A stretch of DNA of 31,211 nt from JBJXFY01 sp046155815 (GCA_046155815.1 JBJXFY010000252.1:1-31211); one strand, 5' to 3'; positions 1 through 7,661 are shown, counted from the first letter of the stretch. Program-made: numbers and translations. The notes: a model not told the origin generated them from the sequence alone.

Positions 1-1164
1 GCGGCCCATGATCGCGACCATCGTGCTGCGGGCCATCCACTCGCCGTCGTTGATCGGGGCGCCCTTGCGGATGGAGGCGATCATCTCGTCGTGCTCGACC
101 TGGTACATGTTGGCGAGTCCATCGCGGCGAAGGCGCCAGGGGTTCTCGCCGGTAATGGTGATCGGGCCGAAGGCCTTGATCTGCGCGACGCCCTTGGTGC
201 CGGCAAACCAGTCGGAATTGTCCACGGCGGCGTTGGCCTGCTGGCGGCAGTAGTGATACCCGCGCGCGCCGGACTCATACTCATACACCACGGAGAAGTG
301 ATCGTTGATGTGGCCGAACTCCGGCGCCGTCCGCACCTGCCGGCCGCCGTGGGCGACGCACTTGACCGGGGCGGCGTCCTTCAGCGCCCACTGCATCTTG
401 TCGATGCTGTGGACGGCCTGCTCGACGATGTGGTCGCCGGAGAGCCAAGTGTAGTAGTACCAGTTGCGGAGCTGGTAGGTCATGTCGTTCCACTCGGGCT
501 TGCGGGGATTTACCCACAGGAAGCCGGTGTTGTAGGTGTTTTGCAGCGCGAGCGGCTCGCCGATCTGGCCGTCATGGATGCGCTGCATGACCTGGCGCTC
601 GGCCGGGTTGTAGCGCCAGCAGAAGCCCGCCACGAGGGCCAGCTTCTTCTCCTTCGCCCGCGCGGCGGCCTCCAGCACCATCCGCACGCCGGGGGCGTCG
701 GTGGCCATCGGCTTCTCGCTGAAGACGTGCTTGCCGGCCTCGATGCACTTCTTGATGTGGTACGGGCGGAAGCCGGGCGGCGTCGTCAGGATGACAATGT
801 CCACCCCGCTGGCGATGACCTTGTCCACCGCGTCAAAGCCGAGGAACGACGTGTCCGGCGTCACCATCACGCGCTCGGCGTGCTCCTTCCTCAGCGTCTC
901 GAGGCTGCCCTTCAGGCGGTCCTCGAAGACATCCCCCATCGCATGCAGCACGACGTTGTTCTCCGTGCCGAGAGACTGGCTCGCCGCGCCGGTGCCGCGC
1001 CCGCCGCAGCCCACGAGGCCGACCTTGAGCGTGCCGTCGTTTACCGCAAAGGCGCGCGGGGAGATCGTGAGGTAGGGCGCGGCCACGGCGCCCACGGCGA
1101 TCAGGGAGGACTTCTGGAGGAAGCCGCGGCGGGTCGGGGCAACCGAGGATGGGGCGGTGTTCAT
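1..1164 (-). CDS. Gfo/Idh/MocA-family oxidoreductase with Tat signal (3' end outside window)
   Basis: This is a probable NAD(P)-dependent sugar or cyclitol oxidoreductase exported by the Tat pathway. Reading from the ATG at 1164, residues 11-18 are TRRGFLQK (twin-arginine motif), followed by a hydrophobic stretch and a likely cleavage site near residue 40. A Rossmann glycine motif GLVGCGGRGTGA lies at 49-60 and the family motif EKP, with its catalytic-region lysine, at 150-152. Further on, HIVEQAVHSID supplies the expected His/Asp region of the C-terminal domain. The last readable residues, RSTMVAIMGR, match the typical near-C-terminal part of this family, so only a short tail is lost beyond base 1. 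It is transcribed away from the pilT-like unit, with a TTGACG hexamer 33 bases upstream. The substrate cannot be told from sequence; Verrucomicrobiota and Planctomycetota usually carry many paralogues. Confidence 0.9.
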   Translation of the reverse strand, partial: MNTAPSSVAPTRRGFLQKSSLIAVGAVAAPYLTISPRAFAVNDGTLKVGLVGCGGRGTGAASQSLGTENNVVLHAMGDVFEDRLKGSLETLRKEHAERVMVTPDTSFLGFDAVDKVIASGVDIVILTTPPGFRPYHIKKCIEAGKHVFSEKPMATDAPGVRMVLEAAARAKEKKLALVAGFCWRYNPAERQVMQRIHDGQIGEPLALQNTYNTGFLWVNPRKPEWNDMTYQLRNWYYYTWLSGDHIVEQAVHSIDKMQWALKDAAPVKCVAHGGRQVRTAPEFGHINDHFSVVYEYESGARGYHYCRQQANAAVDNSDWFAGTKGVAQIKAFGPITITGENPWRLRRDGLANMYQVEHDEMIASIRKGAPINDGEWMARSTMVAIMGR

Positions 1165-1196
1165 GTGTCGGCCAACTCACACGCCGGCCGCGGCGG

Positions 1197-1202
1197 CGTC
1201 AA
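1197..1202 (-). promoter_or_regulatory. possible -35 hexamer TTGACG upstream of the oxidoreductase
   Basis: The minus strand reads TTGACGCC 33 bases before the ATG at 1164. With a 17-base spacer the -10 position reads TGAGTT, a poor match. It is listed because the same TTGACGC string recurs at 28961-28968, 28993-29000 and 30892-30898, also close upstream of genes. Confidence 0.25.
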
Positions 1203-1299
1203 GCTCGTGGCACTGAAGCGCTCCGGGCAGGGCCGGGTTGGCCGCCAGTCCGCCCCTTGCCGCCGCACGTGACCGGCGCGAACGTGCGCCGCCGCCCGC

Positions 1300-2418
1300 A
1301 TGGAACTCGTCGCGCCGGAATCCACCCTCGGCCGCATTCTCGACGCCGCCCGCGCCCGCGGGGCCAGCGACCTCCACGGCCAGGCCGGCCAGCCCTGGCG
1401 CCTCCGCGTCCACGGCCGGCTCGAAGCGCCGGACGCCGCGGAGTTCCCCGCCTTGCACGCCGACGCCTTCGCCGCCGCTATCGCCGAGGCCTTCTCGCCG
1501 GCACTCGCCGCCCGTGTCTCCGCCGCCCGCGAGGTGGACGCCGCCTTCCGTTTCCGCGAGGACCGCTACCGCGCGAACTTCTCGAAGCAGCTAGGCACGC
1601 AGTCCCTGTCCTTCCGCATCGTGCCGCAGCAGCAGGCCGCGCTGGAGGACCTGCAGCTCCCGCCCTCGCTCCGCGGCATCCTCGACGAGCCGCGCGGCCT
1701 CGTCCTGCTCACCGGCCCGACCGGCCAAGGCAAGAGCACCACGGCGCGGGCGCTGCTGCAGGAGCTGAACCTCACCCGCGCGCTGCGCATCATCACCGTC
1801 GAGGATCCGGTGGAGTACGTCTTCACCGGCGCGCAGTCCCAGTTCGAGCAGCGCGAGGTCGGCGCGGACACCGGCAGCTTCGCCGACGGCATCCGCAACG
1901 CCATGCGCCAGGATCCGAACGTGATCTTCATCGGCGAAATCCGCGACCGGGAGAGCATCTGGGCCGGGATGCAGGCCGCCGAGACCGGCCACCTCGTGGT
2001 GACCACGCTCCACGCCGACTCCGTGCCGCAGGCCATCGCCCGCCTCCGCGAATACTACCCCGCGGCGGAGCAGGCCTCCGTCAGCGCGCTGCTCGCGCGC
2101 AACCTCAACGCCATCGTCTGCCAGCGCCTGCTGCCGAACACCTCCGGCACCCGAACGCCTTGCCTCGAAATCCTCCGCCGCGACGCCGGCGTGCAGGACG
2201 CCGTCGCCGACCACCAGCTCCACCTGCTCGCCGGCATCATTGAGGCCTCCGTGAACGTCGGCATGCACAGCTTCGACCAGTACCTCGTCGAGCTGCTGGC
2301 CGCGGGCATCGTCACCGACGAGACGGCCCGCCGCTTCGCCGTGAACCGCCACGCGCTGGACATGCACCTGCGCGGCATCGTCACCACCCGGCCCATCCTG
2401 CGGCCCACGCCCGCCTGA
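1300..2418 (+). CDS. PilT-type twitching motility / secretion ATPase
   Basis: This is a hexameric secretion-ATPase homologue of the PilT/GspE superfamily (372 aa, normal PilT length). The N-terminal region contains the PilT-like ASDLH motif near residue 22. Walker A GPTGQGKST is at 139-147, Walker B VIFIGEIRD at 208-216, and the His box HLVVTTLHADS at 231-241. The C-terminal part contains the retraction-ATPase-like segment NVGMHSFDQYLVELL. PilT powers depolymerisation of type IV pili from the cytoplasmic side of the inner membrane. No pilin, PilB, PilC or secretin gene is nearby, so it is an orphan locus. Its stop at 2418 lies 2 bases before the next ATG, which suggests co-transcription and possibly functional linkage with the membrane protein that follows. 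PilT rather than PilB is preferred because of length and the lack of the long N-terminal and zinc domains. An ATG 5' of the conserved domain sets the start. Confidence 0.88.
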   Translation: MELVAPESTLGRILDAARARGASDLHGQAGQPWRLRVHGRLEAPDAAEFPALHADAFAAAIAEAFSPALAARVSAAREVDAAFRFREDRYRANFSKQLGTQSLSFRIVPQQQAALEDLQLPPSLRGILDEPRGLVLLTGPTGQGKSTTARALLQELNLTRALRIITVEDPVEYVFTGAQSQFEQREVGADTGSFADGIRNAMRQDPNVIFIGEIRDRESIWAGMQAAETGHLVVTTLHADSVPQAIARLREYYPAAEQASVSALLARNLNAIVCQRLLPNTSGTRTPCLEILRRDAGVQDAVADHQLHLLAGIIEASVNVGMHSFDQYLVELLAAGIVTDETARRFAVNRHALDMHLRGIVTTRPILRPTPA

Positions 2419-2420
2419 CC

Positions 2421-3203
2421 ATGCTCGTCGTGCTCCGCCTCGTCTTCGGCGCCGCGCTGCTCTACGCGTTCGGCCTGGTGCAGCAGAACGCCGCCGCCCG
2501 CGCCGCGTCCGCCGACCTCGTCAACGCCGGCCTGCTCGCGCTGTGCGTCGGCCTCGGCCTCCTCAACGCCATCGTCTGGGCGCCCTTCTTCGGCCGGCTG
2601 TTGGCCGAGCCGCTCACCGGCACGTTCACCGAGGGCGCGTACGTGGACCTCCGCAACCCGGTGATCTCCCTCGCGCGCAAGCTGCATCACCACGGCTGGC
2701 GGCGCGCGGCCTGCCTGTTCGCCTTCCTCGAAGGCATCCGGAATCCCGACCTGCCGGGCGCATTCGTCGTGGGCCTGAACGCGGCCCGGTCCGGTTCGTG
2801 GCTGGAGAAGGTTTTCGCCCGCGAGGTCTGGCGCTTCGACAACGCGGAAAACTCCCTGCGCGCGTGGAAAATCCTCACCGCCCGCGGCCTCAATCCCGGC
2901 CTGCACCGCCGGCCCGAGGTGAACCTGCTCATCCACTCGGTCCAGCGCGAGAAGCTGCCCGATCCGGCGCTGCTGCCCCTGCCCGTCGCCCCCGCGTCCG
3001 CCGTGCCGCCGCGCAATCCGCGCATCCGCCTCTTCGCCGCCGCCGAGGCCGCGCGGCCCGCGCCGGAGCAGGCCCCGCCGGAAGCCGCCGCGCCGGCCCC
3101 GGTGAACGGCGCGTCGTCCGCCGCGCCCGGCCACCCGCCGCCCGCGACCCTGCCCTGGCGGGCGCGGCTGCGGGTTTTGCTCACCGGGCGGGTGGAAGGC
3201 TGA
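2421..3203 (+). CDS. unrecognised membrane protein with two N-terminal helices
   Basis: I do not recognise a family for this 260-aa protein. Residues 3-20 (VVLRLVFGAALLYAFGLV) and about 36-58 (VNAGLLALCVGLGLLNAIVW) are hydrophobic and look like two transmembrane helices. They are followed by a soluble, arginine-containing central domain of about 140 residues with motifs such as LHHHGWRRAACLFAFLEGI and REVWRFDNAENSLRAW. The last 70 or so residues are rich in Ala and Pro and probably disordered. It starts 2 bases after the PilT-type ATPase stop and ends 11 bases before the next gene, so it sits in the middle of a tight three-gene unit. By position it could be an inner-membrane partner of that ATPase, but no sequence feature proves this. 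Confidence 0.75.
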   Translation: MLVVLRLVFGAALLYAFGLVQQNAAARAASADLVNAGLLALCVGLGLLNAIVWAPFFGRLLAEPLTGTFTEGAYVDLRNPVISLARKLHHHGWRRAACLFAFLEGIRNPDLPGAFVVGLNAARSGSWLEKVFAREVWRFDNAENSLRAWKILTARGLNPGLHRRPEVNLLIHSVQREKLPDPALLPLPVAPASAVPPRNPRIRLFAAAEAARPAPEQAPPEAAAPAPVNGASSAAPGHPPPATLPWRARLRVLLTGRVEG

Positions 3204-3214
3204 GCCTGCATCCC

Positions 3215-3751
3215 ATGTTCCACCTCCTCCATCGCGTGATGCGGCTGGCGACCTGGCTCGCGGTGCTGGCGCTGGCCGCGGCCGTGTGGTGGCGCGCGGA
3301 TCTCCTCGAGCGCCTGTGGGCGCGCTACGCCTTCGTCGCCGACGTGGTCGCCACCGAGGCGGTGCGCGGGCCGGTGCTGCTGGGATTCGTCACGCGCGTC
3401 CGCACCGTGGACACCCTCGAGCTGCGCGACACGAACCGCGCCGCATACCTCGTGCGCCTCGCCGGCCTCGAGGCGCCACGCTCGCTCGGCCTGGCCCGCG
3501 AGGCGCGCGCGGAACTCTCGCGGCTCACGCTCACGCAGTCCGTCCGCGTCATCACGTACACGGTCACGCCGGAGCGTGTCGCGGTGGGGGTGGTGGCGCG
3601 GGACGGGACGAACCTGAACGAGCTGCTCCTCGCCCGCGGCCTCGCGCGCACGGGCACGAACGCCCTGCGCTTCGTGCCCGTGGCCGACCAGTTCGGCCTG
3701 CTCCGCGCCGAGCAGCGCGCCCGCGAGCAGCGCCTGGGCGTGTGGAAGTAG
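3215..3751 (+). CDS. membrane-anchored staphylococcal-nuclease-fold (SNase-like) protein, probably inactive
   Basis: The ATG at 3215 gives 178 aa with an N-terminal hydrophobic anchor (about 9-25), then an SNase/thermonuclease-like domain from about residue 54 to the end. The recognisable frame is VDTLEL (residues 65-70), VRLAGLEAPR (80-89), an ARDGTNLNELLLARGLART segment and the closing AEQRAREQRLGVWK, all as in SNase domains. Compared with nuclease A, the Arg35 equivalent is kept (R81) and the Asp21 equivalent is kept. The Asp40 position is Glu (E86), the catalytic Glu43 position is Arg (R89), and the Arg87 region (YGR in the family) reads ERVAVG, so two of the three catalytic side chains appear lost. 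I infer a binding or structural role. The longer in-frame reading upstream overlaps the preceding gene and was not used. Confidence 0.72.
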   Translation: MFHLLHRVMRLATWLAVLALAAAVWWRADLLERLWARYAFVADVVATEAVRGPVLLGFVTRVRTVDTLELRDTNRAAYLVRLAGLEAPRSLGLAREARAELSRLTLTQSVRVITYTVTPERVAVGVVARDGTNLNELLLARGLARTGTNALRFVPVADQFGLLRAEQRAREQRLGVWK

Positions 3752-3775
3752 GCGGCGATGAAGCGGTCACAAGAA

Positions 3776-3867
3776 GCCCAACCGCCAAGCAGGCGGTCCA
3801 GATATGTGCCAGCGCCTCTTGCAGACCAGGCATTTGCGGTAGTGGTCGCTGGGCTCGATTGTAGGGC
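3776..3867 (+). repeat. attC-like sequence upstream of the 133-aa ORF (tentative)
   Basis: GCCCAAC at 3776-3782 fits the integron R'' consensus RYYYAAC exactly. GTAGGGC at 3861-3867 is its inverted partner with one mismatch (GTTRRRY expected). The 92-base span is within the usual attC size. Between them lies an imperfect palindrome with arms CCAGC and GACCA on the left and TGGTCGCTGG on the right. The inner L boxes pair poorly. The ATG of the AT-rich ORF follows 16 bases later, as in a gene cassette. The call rests on eye inspection only. Confidence 0.35.
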
Positions 3868-3882
3868 AAGCGAAAGGCCCGC

Positions 3883-4284
3883 ATGACGAAGTATACCGTT
3901 TGTGATCCGTTAATCCCGTATGTAGTCGATAAAGGACTGATTGCCCGCGAAGCGATTCTGCCCACGTTTCGGGATTTTCCGTGGGAATCCATGCTGGCAA
4001 AGATGAGGACCGCGAAGGAGGAAGATATCCATTTCTCTCCATCTGTGTCATTCACGAATCTCGAAGATCTGCATTCAATGACTATTTCGATCGTCGAGGA
4101 TCCGAAAGAGACGGTCTTTTACCTTTTCTACGCTGAGTCCGAAGGTGAGTCGTCGACACATGTGCTTCTCGATCAATCGGCACCCGCGACGTCGGACATC
4201 TTGGCGGCCTTCGCTGATGGACGATATTATTATGTTCGGGAGCGCTGCGTCAGCCACTCGAAACCGTGGTGGAAGCTCTGGTGA
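3883..4284 (+). CDS. hypothetical protein in an AT-richer island
   Basis: I do not recognise this 133-aa protein. It has a balanced amino-acid make-up unlike a GC-rich shadow frame: many Tyr, Phe, Lys, Ile and Glu residues, an internal hydrophobic strand pattern (ETVFYLFYAE) and a Trp-rich end (KPWWKLW). No signal peptide or membrane helix is evident. Base composition differs sharply from its neighbours: 28 of 60 bases are G or C at 4081-4140, against 46 of 60 at 8521-8580. It is flanked on both sides by attC-like inverted boxes, with the ATG 16 bases after one and the stop 8 bases before the other, which resembles an integron gene cassette. An acquired gene is the best reading; its function is unknown. 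Confidence 0.62.
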   Translation: MTKYTVCDPLIPYVVDKGLIAREAILPTFRDFPWESMLAKMRTAKEEDIHFSPSVSFTNLEDLHSMTISIVEDPKETVFYLFYAESEGESSTHVLLDQSAPATSDILAAFADGRYYYVRERCVSHSKPWWKLW

Positions 4285-4291
4285 CGCATAT

Positions 4292-4393
4292 ACCCAACAA
4301 GCTGCCACAGCACAACACGCACACGAGAGCGCGATCTTGGACAACGCTCCTTCGCTCCGCCCGGCCTTTTCATTCAACAGCTCGTCATTAGGT
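4292..4393 (+). repeat. attC-like sequence downstream of the 133-aa ORF (tentative)
   Basis: ACCCAAC at 4292-4298 fits RYYYAAC, and ATTAGGT at 4387-4393 is one base from GTTRRRY. Inside them are inverted arms AGCTG (4300-4304) and CAGCT (about 4378-4382) that could act as L boxes, though the two spacers differ in length. A third half-site, CTCTAAC at 4405-4411, has no visible partner before the next gene and may be a truncated remnant. The rest of 4412-4506 holds nothing I can identify. Confidence 0.3.
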
Positions 4394-4506
4394 GCGTGGC
4401 TGAGCTCTAACATTAAGCCGCTTCACTCCGCGTCCGCTCCTCGACGCTGGTTCTCGGGAAGCATAGCGGCCAAGCGAGTCAACCCCTGCCCTTCCTCAAC
4501 GCGTAA

Positions 4507-5013
4507 TCACTCCGCCGCCCGCGCCCGCTGCTCCGCGAAGAACTGCTTCAGCAGGGCCCGGCATTCCTCGAGGCGCACGCCGGCGGTGACTTCGCAGCGG
4601 TGGTTCAGCGTGGGCCACTGGAGGAGGTTCAACGAGCCGCCGGCCGCCCCGCCCTTCGGGTCCGGCGCGCCAAAGACCACGCGCCGCAGCCGGACGTGGA
4701 CGACCGCGCCGGCGCACATCGGGCACGGCTCCTTGGTCACGTAGAGCGTGCCGTCCGTGAGCCGCCAGTCACCCACGGCGGCCTCCGCCTGCGTGATCGC
4801 CAGCATCTCGGCGTGGGCCGTGGCGTCCTTGAGCAGCTCCACCTGGTTGAAGGCCCGGGCGATGATCCGTCCCTCGCGCACGATCACCGCGCCGACGGGG
4901 ACTTCGCCGGCCGCGTAGGCGCGCGCCGCCTGCCGCAGCGCCTCGCGCATGAAGTGGTCGTCGCTGGCGAGGTCAATCACCGGTTCGGCCGCCGCGTCGT
5001 CGTCATTCTTCAT
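4507..5013 (-). CDS. tadA: tRNA-specific adenosine deaminase TadA
   Basis: TadA deaminates adenosine 34 to inosine in the tRNA-Arg(ACG) anticodon in the cytoplasm, allowing decoding of CGN codons. The 168-aa protein has the full cytidine/adenosine deaminase zinc site: HAE at 67-69 (His67 ligand, Glu69 proton shuttle) and PCPMC at 96-100 (Cys97 and Cys100 ligands). The usual FMREALRQA start of the fold lies near residue 21 and LKQFF near the end. Length is normal for TadA with a short acidic N-terminal extension (KNDDDAAAE). Its ATG overlaps the stop codon of the upstream Nudix gene in an ATGA arrangement, so the two are translationally coupled. The start codon lies inside a run of four degenerate heptamers (5002-5029). 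Confidence 0.95.
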   Translation of the reverse strand: MKNDDDAAAEPVIDLASDDHFMREALRQAARAYAAGEVPVGAVIVREGRIIARAFNQVELLKDATAHAEMLAITQAEAAVGDWRLTDGTLYVTKEPCPMCAGAVVHVRLRRVVFGAPDPKGGAAGGSLNLLQWPTLNHRCEVTAGVRLEECRALLKQFFAEQRARAAE

Positions 5014-5029
5014 TTCTCATTTCCCATTC
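5002..5029. repeat. four degenerate tandem heptamers (NYCATTY) at the Nudix/tadA junction
   Basis: On the plus strand the sequence splits into GTCATTC, TTCATTT, CTCATTT and CCCATTC, four consecutive 7-base units sharing CATT. The run contains the end of the Nudix gene and the start codon of tadA. It is much less GC-rich than its surroundings. A second heptamer run, of different sequence, occurs at 29027-29047. Confidence 0.6.
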
Positions 5030-5522
5030 GTGGCCGGCTGTCCTCCAGAGTCCAGTCCTGCCGCCCGTCCGCCCCACAACGGCAGTGCGCGGCGAAGAAG
5101 CCGCCGCGGTGCCGCCAGAACAGCGGCCAGATTTGCGCGCGGTCCGTGGCCGGCAGCGACAACGCGTCCAACTCGTCCCGCCGGAAAAGCGCGAAACGCC
5201 CCTCGGCGTGCGGCGGCGGCGGGGCCGCCAGGCGGGGGCGGATTTCAAACAGGAACATCAGCCAGTGTGCCGCGCCCTCGTACCCGTGCTCGCTGACCAG
5301 CCCCGTCAAGAGCAGGTCGGCCGGCGAGAGCGACAGGCCGAGTTCCTCGTGCGCCTCGCGGGCGGCGCAGGCCCACGGCGATTCGCCGGCGTCCGTGTGC
5401 AGCTTGCCGCCGGGCGGGCTCCACAGGCCGCGGTTCGGCTCGCGCGCCCGCTCGAGCAGCAGCACGCGGTCCGCCGCGTCGAAGGCGTAGAGCAGCGTGG
5501 CGACCTTGTAGGGCAACGGCAT
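5010..5522 (-). CDS. Nudix hydrolase
   Basis: This 170-aa MutT-like hydrolase cleaves nucleoside diphosphates linked to another moiety; the substrate is not predictable here. The Nudix box runs from Gly39 to Leu63: GGK start, Glu47, then seven residues to REAHEELGL (55-63), with the Mg-binding Glu pair at 59-60. The loop between the first Gly and Glu47 has seven residues instead of the canonical five, so the box carries a two-residue insertion. The upstream GLWSPPGGK and downstream GLVSEHGYEG with HWLMFLFEI are typical of the fold. It ends inside the tadA start (ATGA), so the pair form an operon read from about 5522. It is divergent from the CHASE2-kinase gene. Confidence 0.88.
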   Translation of the reverse strand: MPLPYKVATLLYAFDAADRVLLLERAREPNRGLWSPPGGKLHTDAGESPWACAAREAHEELGLSLSPADLLLTGLVSEHGYEGAAHWLMFLFEIRPRLAAPPPPHAEGRFALFRRDELDALSLPATDRAQIWPLFWRHRGGFFAAHCRCGADGRQDWTLEDSRPRMGNEK

Positions 5523-5657
5523 CGCGGCGCAGCGATGCCCCGCCGGGGGCGGCGAGTCGAGTCAAACGTCTCGACGCGTCCCCGGCCGGCAGCGAATCAT
5601 GCCACTGCCGTACCGATTGACGCCGTGGCCACGCCCCGCCGCTTCCTGTCCCGCACG

Positions 5658-7661
5658 ATGCTGCGCCGCGCCGCGATCGCCGGCGTCTTGGCGGCGGCGT
5701 TGGGCTTGGCGGCAGTCCTTTTTCCATCCACCGGCGGCCGGCTGGCCAACCTCAGCTACGACGCGCTGTTCCTCCTGCAGCCGCGGCGGGCGCCCGCACC
5801 CGGACCGGCCGTCATTGTGCGGATGGACGACCGCTCGACCCAGGAGCTGGGCCAGGGCGAGGCGGAGCGCTGGGACCGGAGGATTTTCGCGCAGGTGCTG
5901 GACCGGCTGCGCGAGGCGGGCTGCGAGGTCGTGGCCTTTGACATCCGGTTCGGCATCGAGTCGCCGGATCAAGACCCGCTGCTGCTGGCAGCCGTGCAGC
6001 GGCACGGCCGCGTGGCGGTGGCGGCGGGGCGAGACTTCCGGCAGGGCGTGGTGTCCGCCCTGCTGCCGTTCGAGGAACTGCGGGCCCATGCCGCGATCGG
6101 CATGGCGGAGCATTCCGGGGCCGATCAGGTCTTCCGCCGTCCGTGGGCAGATCCGCGGCTCAAGCTGCCGAGCCTGCCGGTGGCGGCGGCGCGATTGGCC
6201 GGCGTGACCAACGAACCGCCTTCCGGCGCCTGGCTGCGCTTCTACGGTCCGGCGGAGACGCTGCCCTCCGTGCCGATCATGGACGTGCATGCCGGTCGGG
6301 CGACGAACTTCGCCGGCCGGGTGGCGTTCATCGGCAAGGACCGCCGCCTCCCGTTCTTCAGCGACCGGGACAGCGACTTCCATTTCACGCCGCACTCGCG
6401 CTGGACCGGCGAGCGGATGCCCGGCGTCGAGATTGTGGCCACCGCGTACCTGAACACGGTCCGCGGCGAATGGATTCACGACCTGGGACCCTGGCGGACG
6501 ATTGGCTGGATCGCCGGGCTGGGCTTTCTTCTTGGGGGCATCCTGCGCCTGCTGCGACCCAAGCCGGCGCTGCTGCTGGCCGTGGCCGGGGCCGTGGGCG
6601 TGGCGGCGGCGGCGGTCCATTTCGGGTGGCGGCACGGGGTGACCTGGCCGTGGGCCGCGTTGGTGCTGGTCCAGATTCCCGCCGCGCTGGTCTGGTCCGT
6701 GGTGTCGCATTATCACGAAATGGTCCCGACCCGGGCCACGACGCCCCCCGCTCCCGTGCCGGACGCGGCGGCCAGCGGCTCCGAGCTGCACGATGCGCCC
6801 ACGCTGCGGTCACCGGCCTCTCCGTTGCCGGCCAGCGCGCCCACGCCGACCGGGCGGCCTGAAGTGCCGAACTATGAGATGATCTCGTGCGTCGGCCGGG
6901 GGGGCTACGGCGAGGTCTGGCTGGCGCGCGACCTGGTGGGCTCCTGCCTCGCGGTGAAGCTGATCTTCCGCCGCTCGTTCGAGGATGAGCGTCCCTACCA
7001 GCGCGAGTTCCGTGGCATGAGCATGTTCAGCCCCGTGTCGCGCCAGCATCCGGGCCTCGTCCACGTCCTGCATATCGGCCGGAACGAGGCGGCGGGGTAC
7101 TTCTACTACGTCATGGAGCCGGCCGACGACGAGCGGCTCGGCGCGGAGATTGAGCCGCGGAGCTACCTGCCGCGCACCCTCCAGGGCGACCTGCGTCGGC
7201 GCGGCCGGTACGCTCCGCCGGAGGCCGTGCAGCTCGGCCTCGCGCTCGGCGAGGCGCTCGCCTTCCTCCACGGCCTCCGGCTCATCCACCGCGACATCAA
7301 GCCGGCCAACATCCTCTTTGTGCGCGGGCAGCCGAAGCTTGCGGACATCGGCCTCGTCACGCGGCTGGCCGAGCGTCCCGAGGACACAACCTACCTTGGC
7401 ACGCGGGGCTTCATCGCGCCGGAGGGCCCCGGCACCGCCTCGGCCGACGTGTACGGCCTGGCCAAAGTGATCTTCGTGGCGGTGTCGGGCGGGCAGGCCG
7501 GTGACTTTCCGCCGCCTGCCGGCAAGCCCCCCGCGCCCCCTGCGGACCCGGCGCTCGCCGTGCTGCTGGGCGTGCTTGGGCGCGCCTGCTCCGAGAACCC
7601 GGCCGAGCGCTACCAGACGGCGGGGGAGTTCGTCGCCGCGCTGCGGGCCGTGGCGGGCTAA
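5658..7661 (+). CDS. CHASE2-domain transmembrane serine/threonine protein kinase
   Basis: This is a membrane receptor kinase (667 aa from ATG 5658). Residues about 4-22 form the first transmembrane helix after an Arg-rich start. A periplasmic CHASE2 sensor follows (about 25-275; VIVRMDDRSTQELG, VVAFDIRFG, RVAFIGKD and MPGVEIVATAYLN are recognisable blocks). Three closely spaced helices follow at about 275-355 (TIGWIAGLGFLLGGILRLL and neighbours), as usual for CHASE2 proteins. After a Pro/Ala-rich linker comes a Hanks-type kinase: Gly loop GRGGYGEV at 413-420, VAIK-type Lys434 in LAVK, catalytic HRDIKPAN at 544-551 with Asp546, and DIG (563-565) in place of DFG. A GTG at 5625 gives an 11-residue longer, Arg-containing N-terminus and is a possible start. 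The next gene, encoding a FecR/TPR/barrel protein, begins 119 bases downstream on the same strand. Confidence 0.9.
   Translation: MLRRAAIAGVLAAALGLAAVLFPSTGGRLANLSYDALFLLQPRRAPAPGPAVIVRMDDRSTQELGQGEAERWDRRIFAQVLDRLREAGCEVVAFDIRFGIESPDQDPLLLAAVQRHGRVAVAAGRDFRQGVVSALLPFEELRAHAAIGMAEHSGADQVFRRPWADPRLKLPSLPVAAARLAGVTNEPPSGAWLRFYGPAETLPSVPIMDVHAGRATNFAGRVAFIGKDRRLPFFSDRDSDFHFTPHSRWTGERMPGVEIVATAYLNTVRGEWIHDLGPWRTIGWIAGLGFLLGGILRLLRPKPALLLAVAGAVGVAAAAVHFGWRHGVTWPWAALVLVQIPAALVWSVVSHYHEMVPTRATTPPAPVPDAAASGSELHDAPTLRSPASPLPASAPTPTGRPEVPNYEMISCVGRGGYGEVWLARDLVGSCLAVKLIFRRSFEDERPYQREFRGMSMFSPVSRQHPGLVHVLHIGRNEAAGYFYYVMEPADDERLGAEIEPRSYLPRTLQGDLRRRGRYAPPEAVQLGLALGEALAFLHGLRLIHRDIKPANILFVRGQPKLADIGLVTRLAERPEDTTYLGTRGFIAPEGPGTASADVYGLAKVIFVAVSGGQAGDFPPPAGKPPAPPADPALAVLLGVLGRACSENPAERYQTAGEFVAALRAVAG

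Noticed and set aside
91..1272. A 393-codon plus-strand open frame at the left edge
   Set aside because: It is antisense to the Gfo/Idh/MocA gene, whose Tat, Rossmann and EKP motifs are read on the minus strand.
1149..2243. A 364-codon Arg/Pro-rich plus-strand frame overlapping the PilT-type gene
   Set aside because: The PilT motifs are in the other frame; this product is a low-complexity shadow.
5085..5624. N-terminal extension of the CHASE2-kinase frame across the Nudix gene
   Set aside because: It is antisense to the Nudix gene, and the first membrane helix begins just after 5658.
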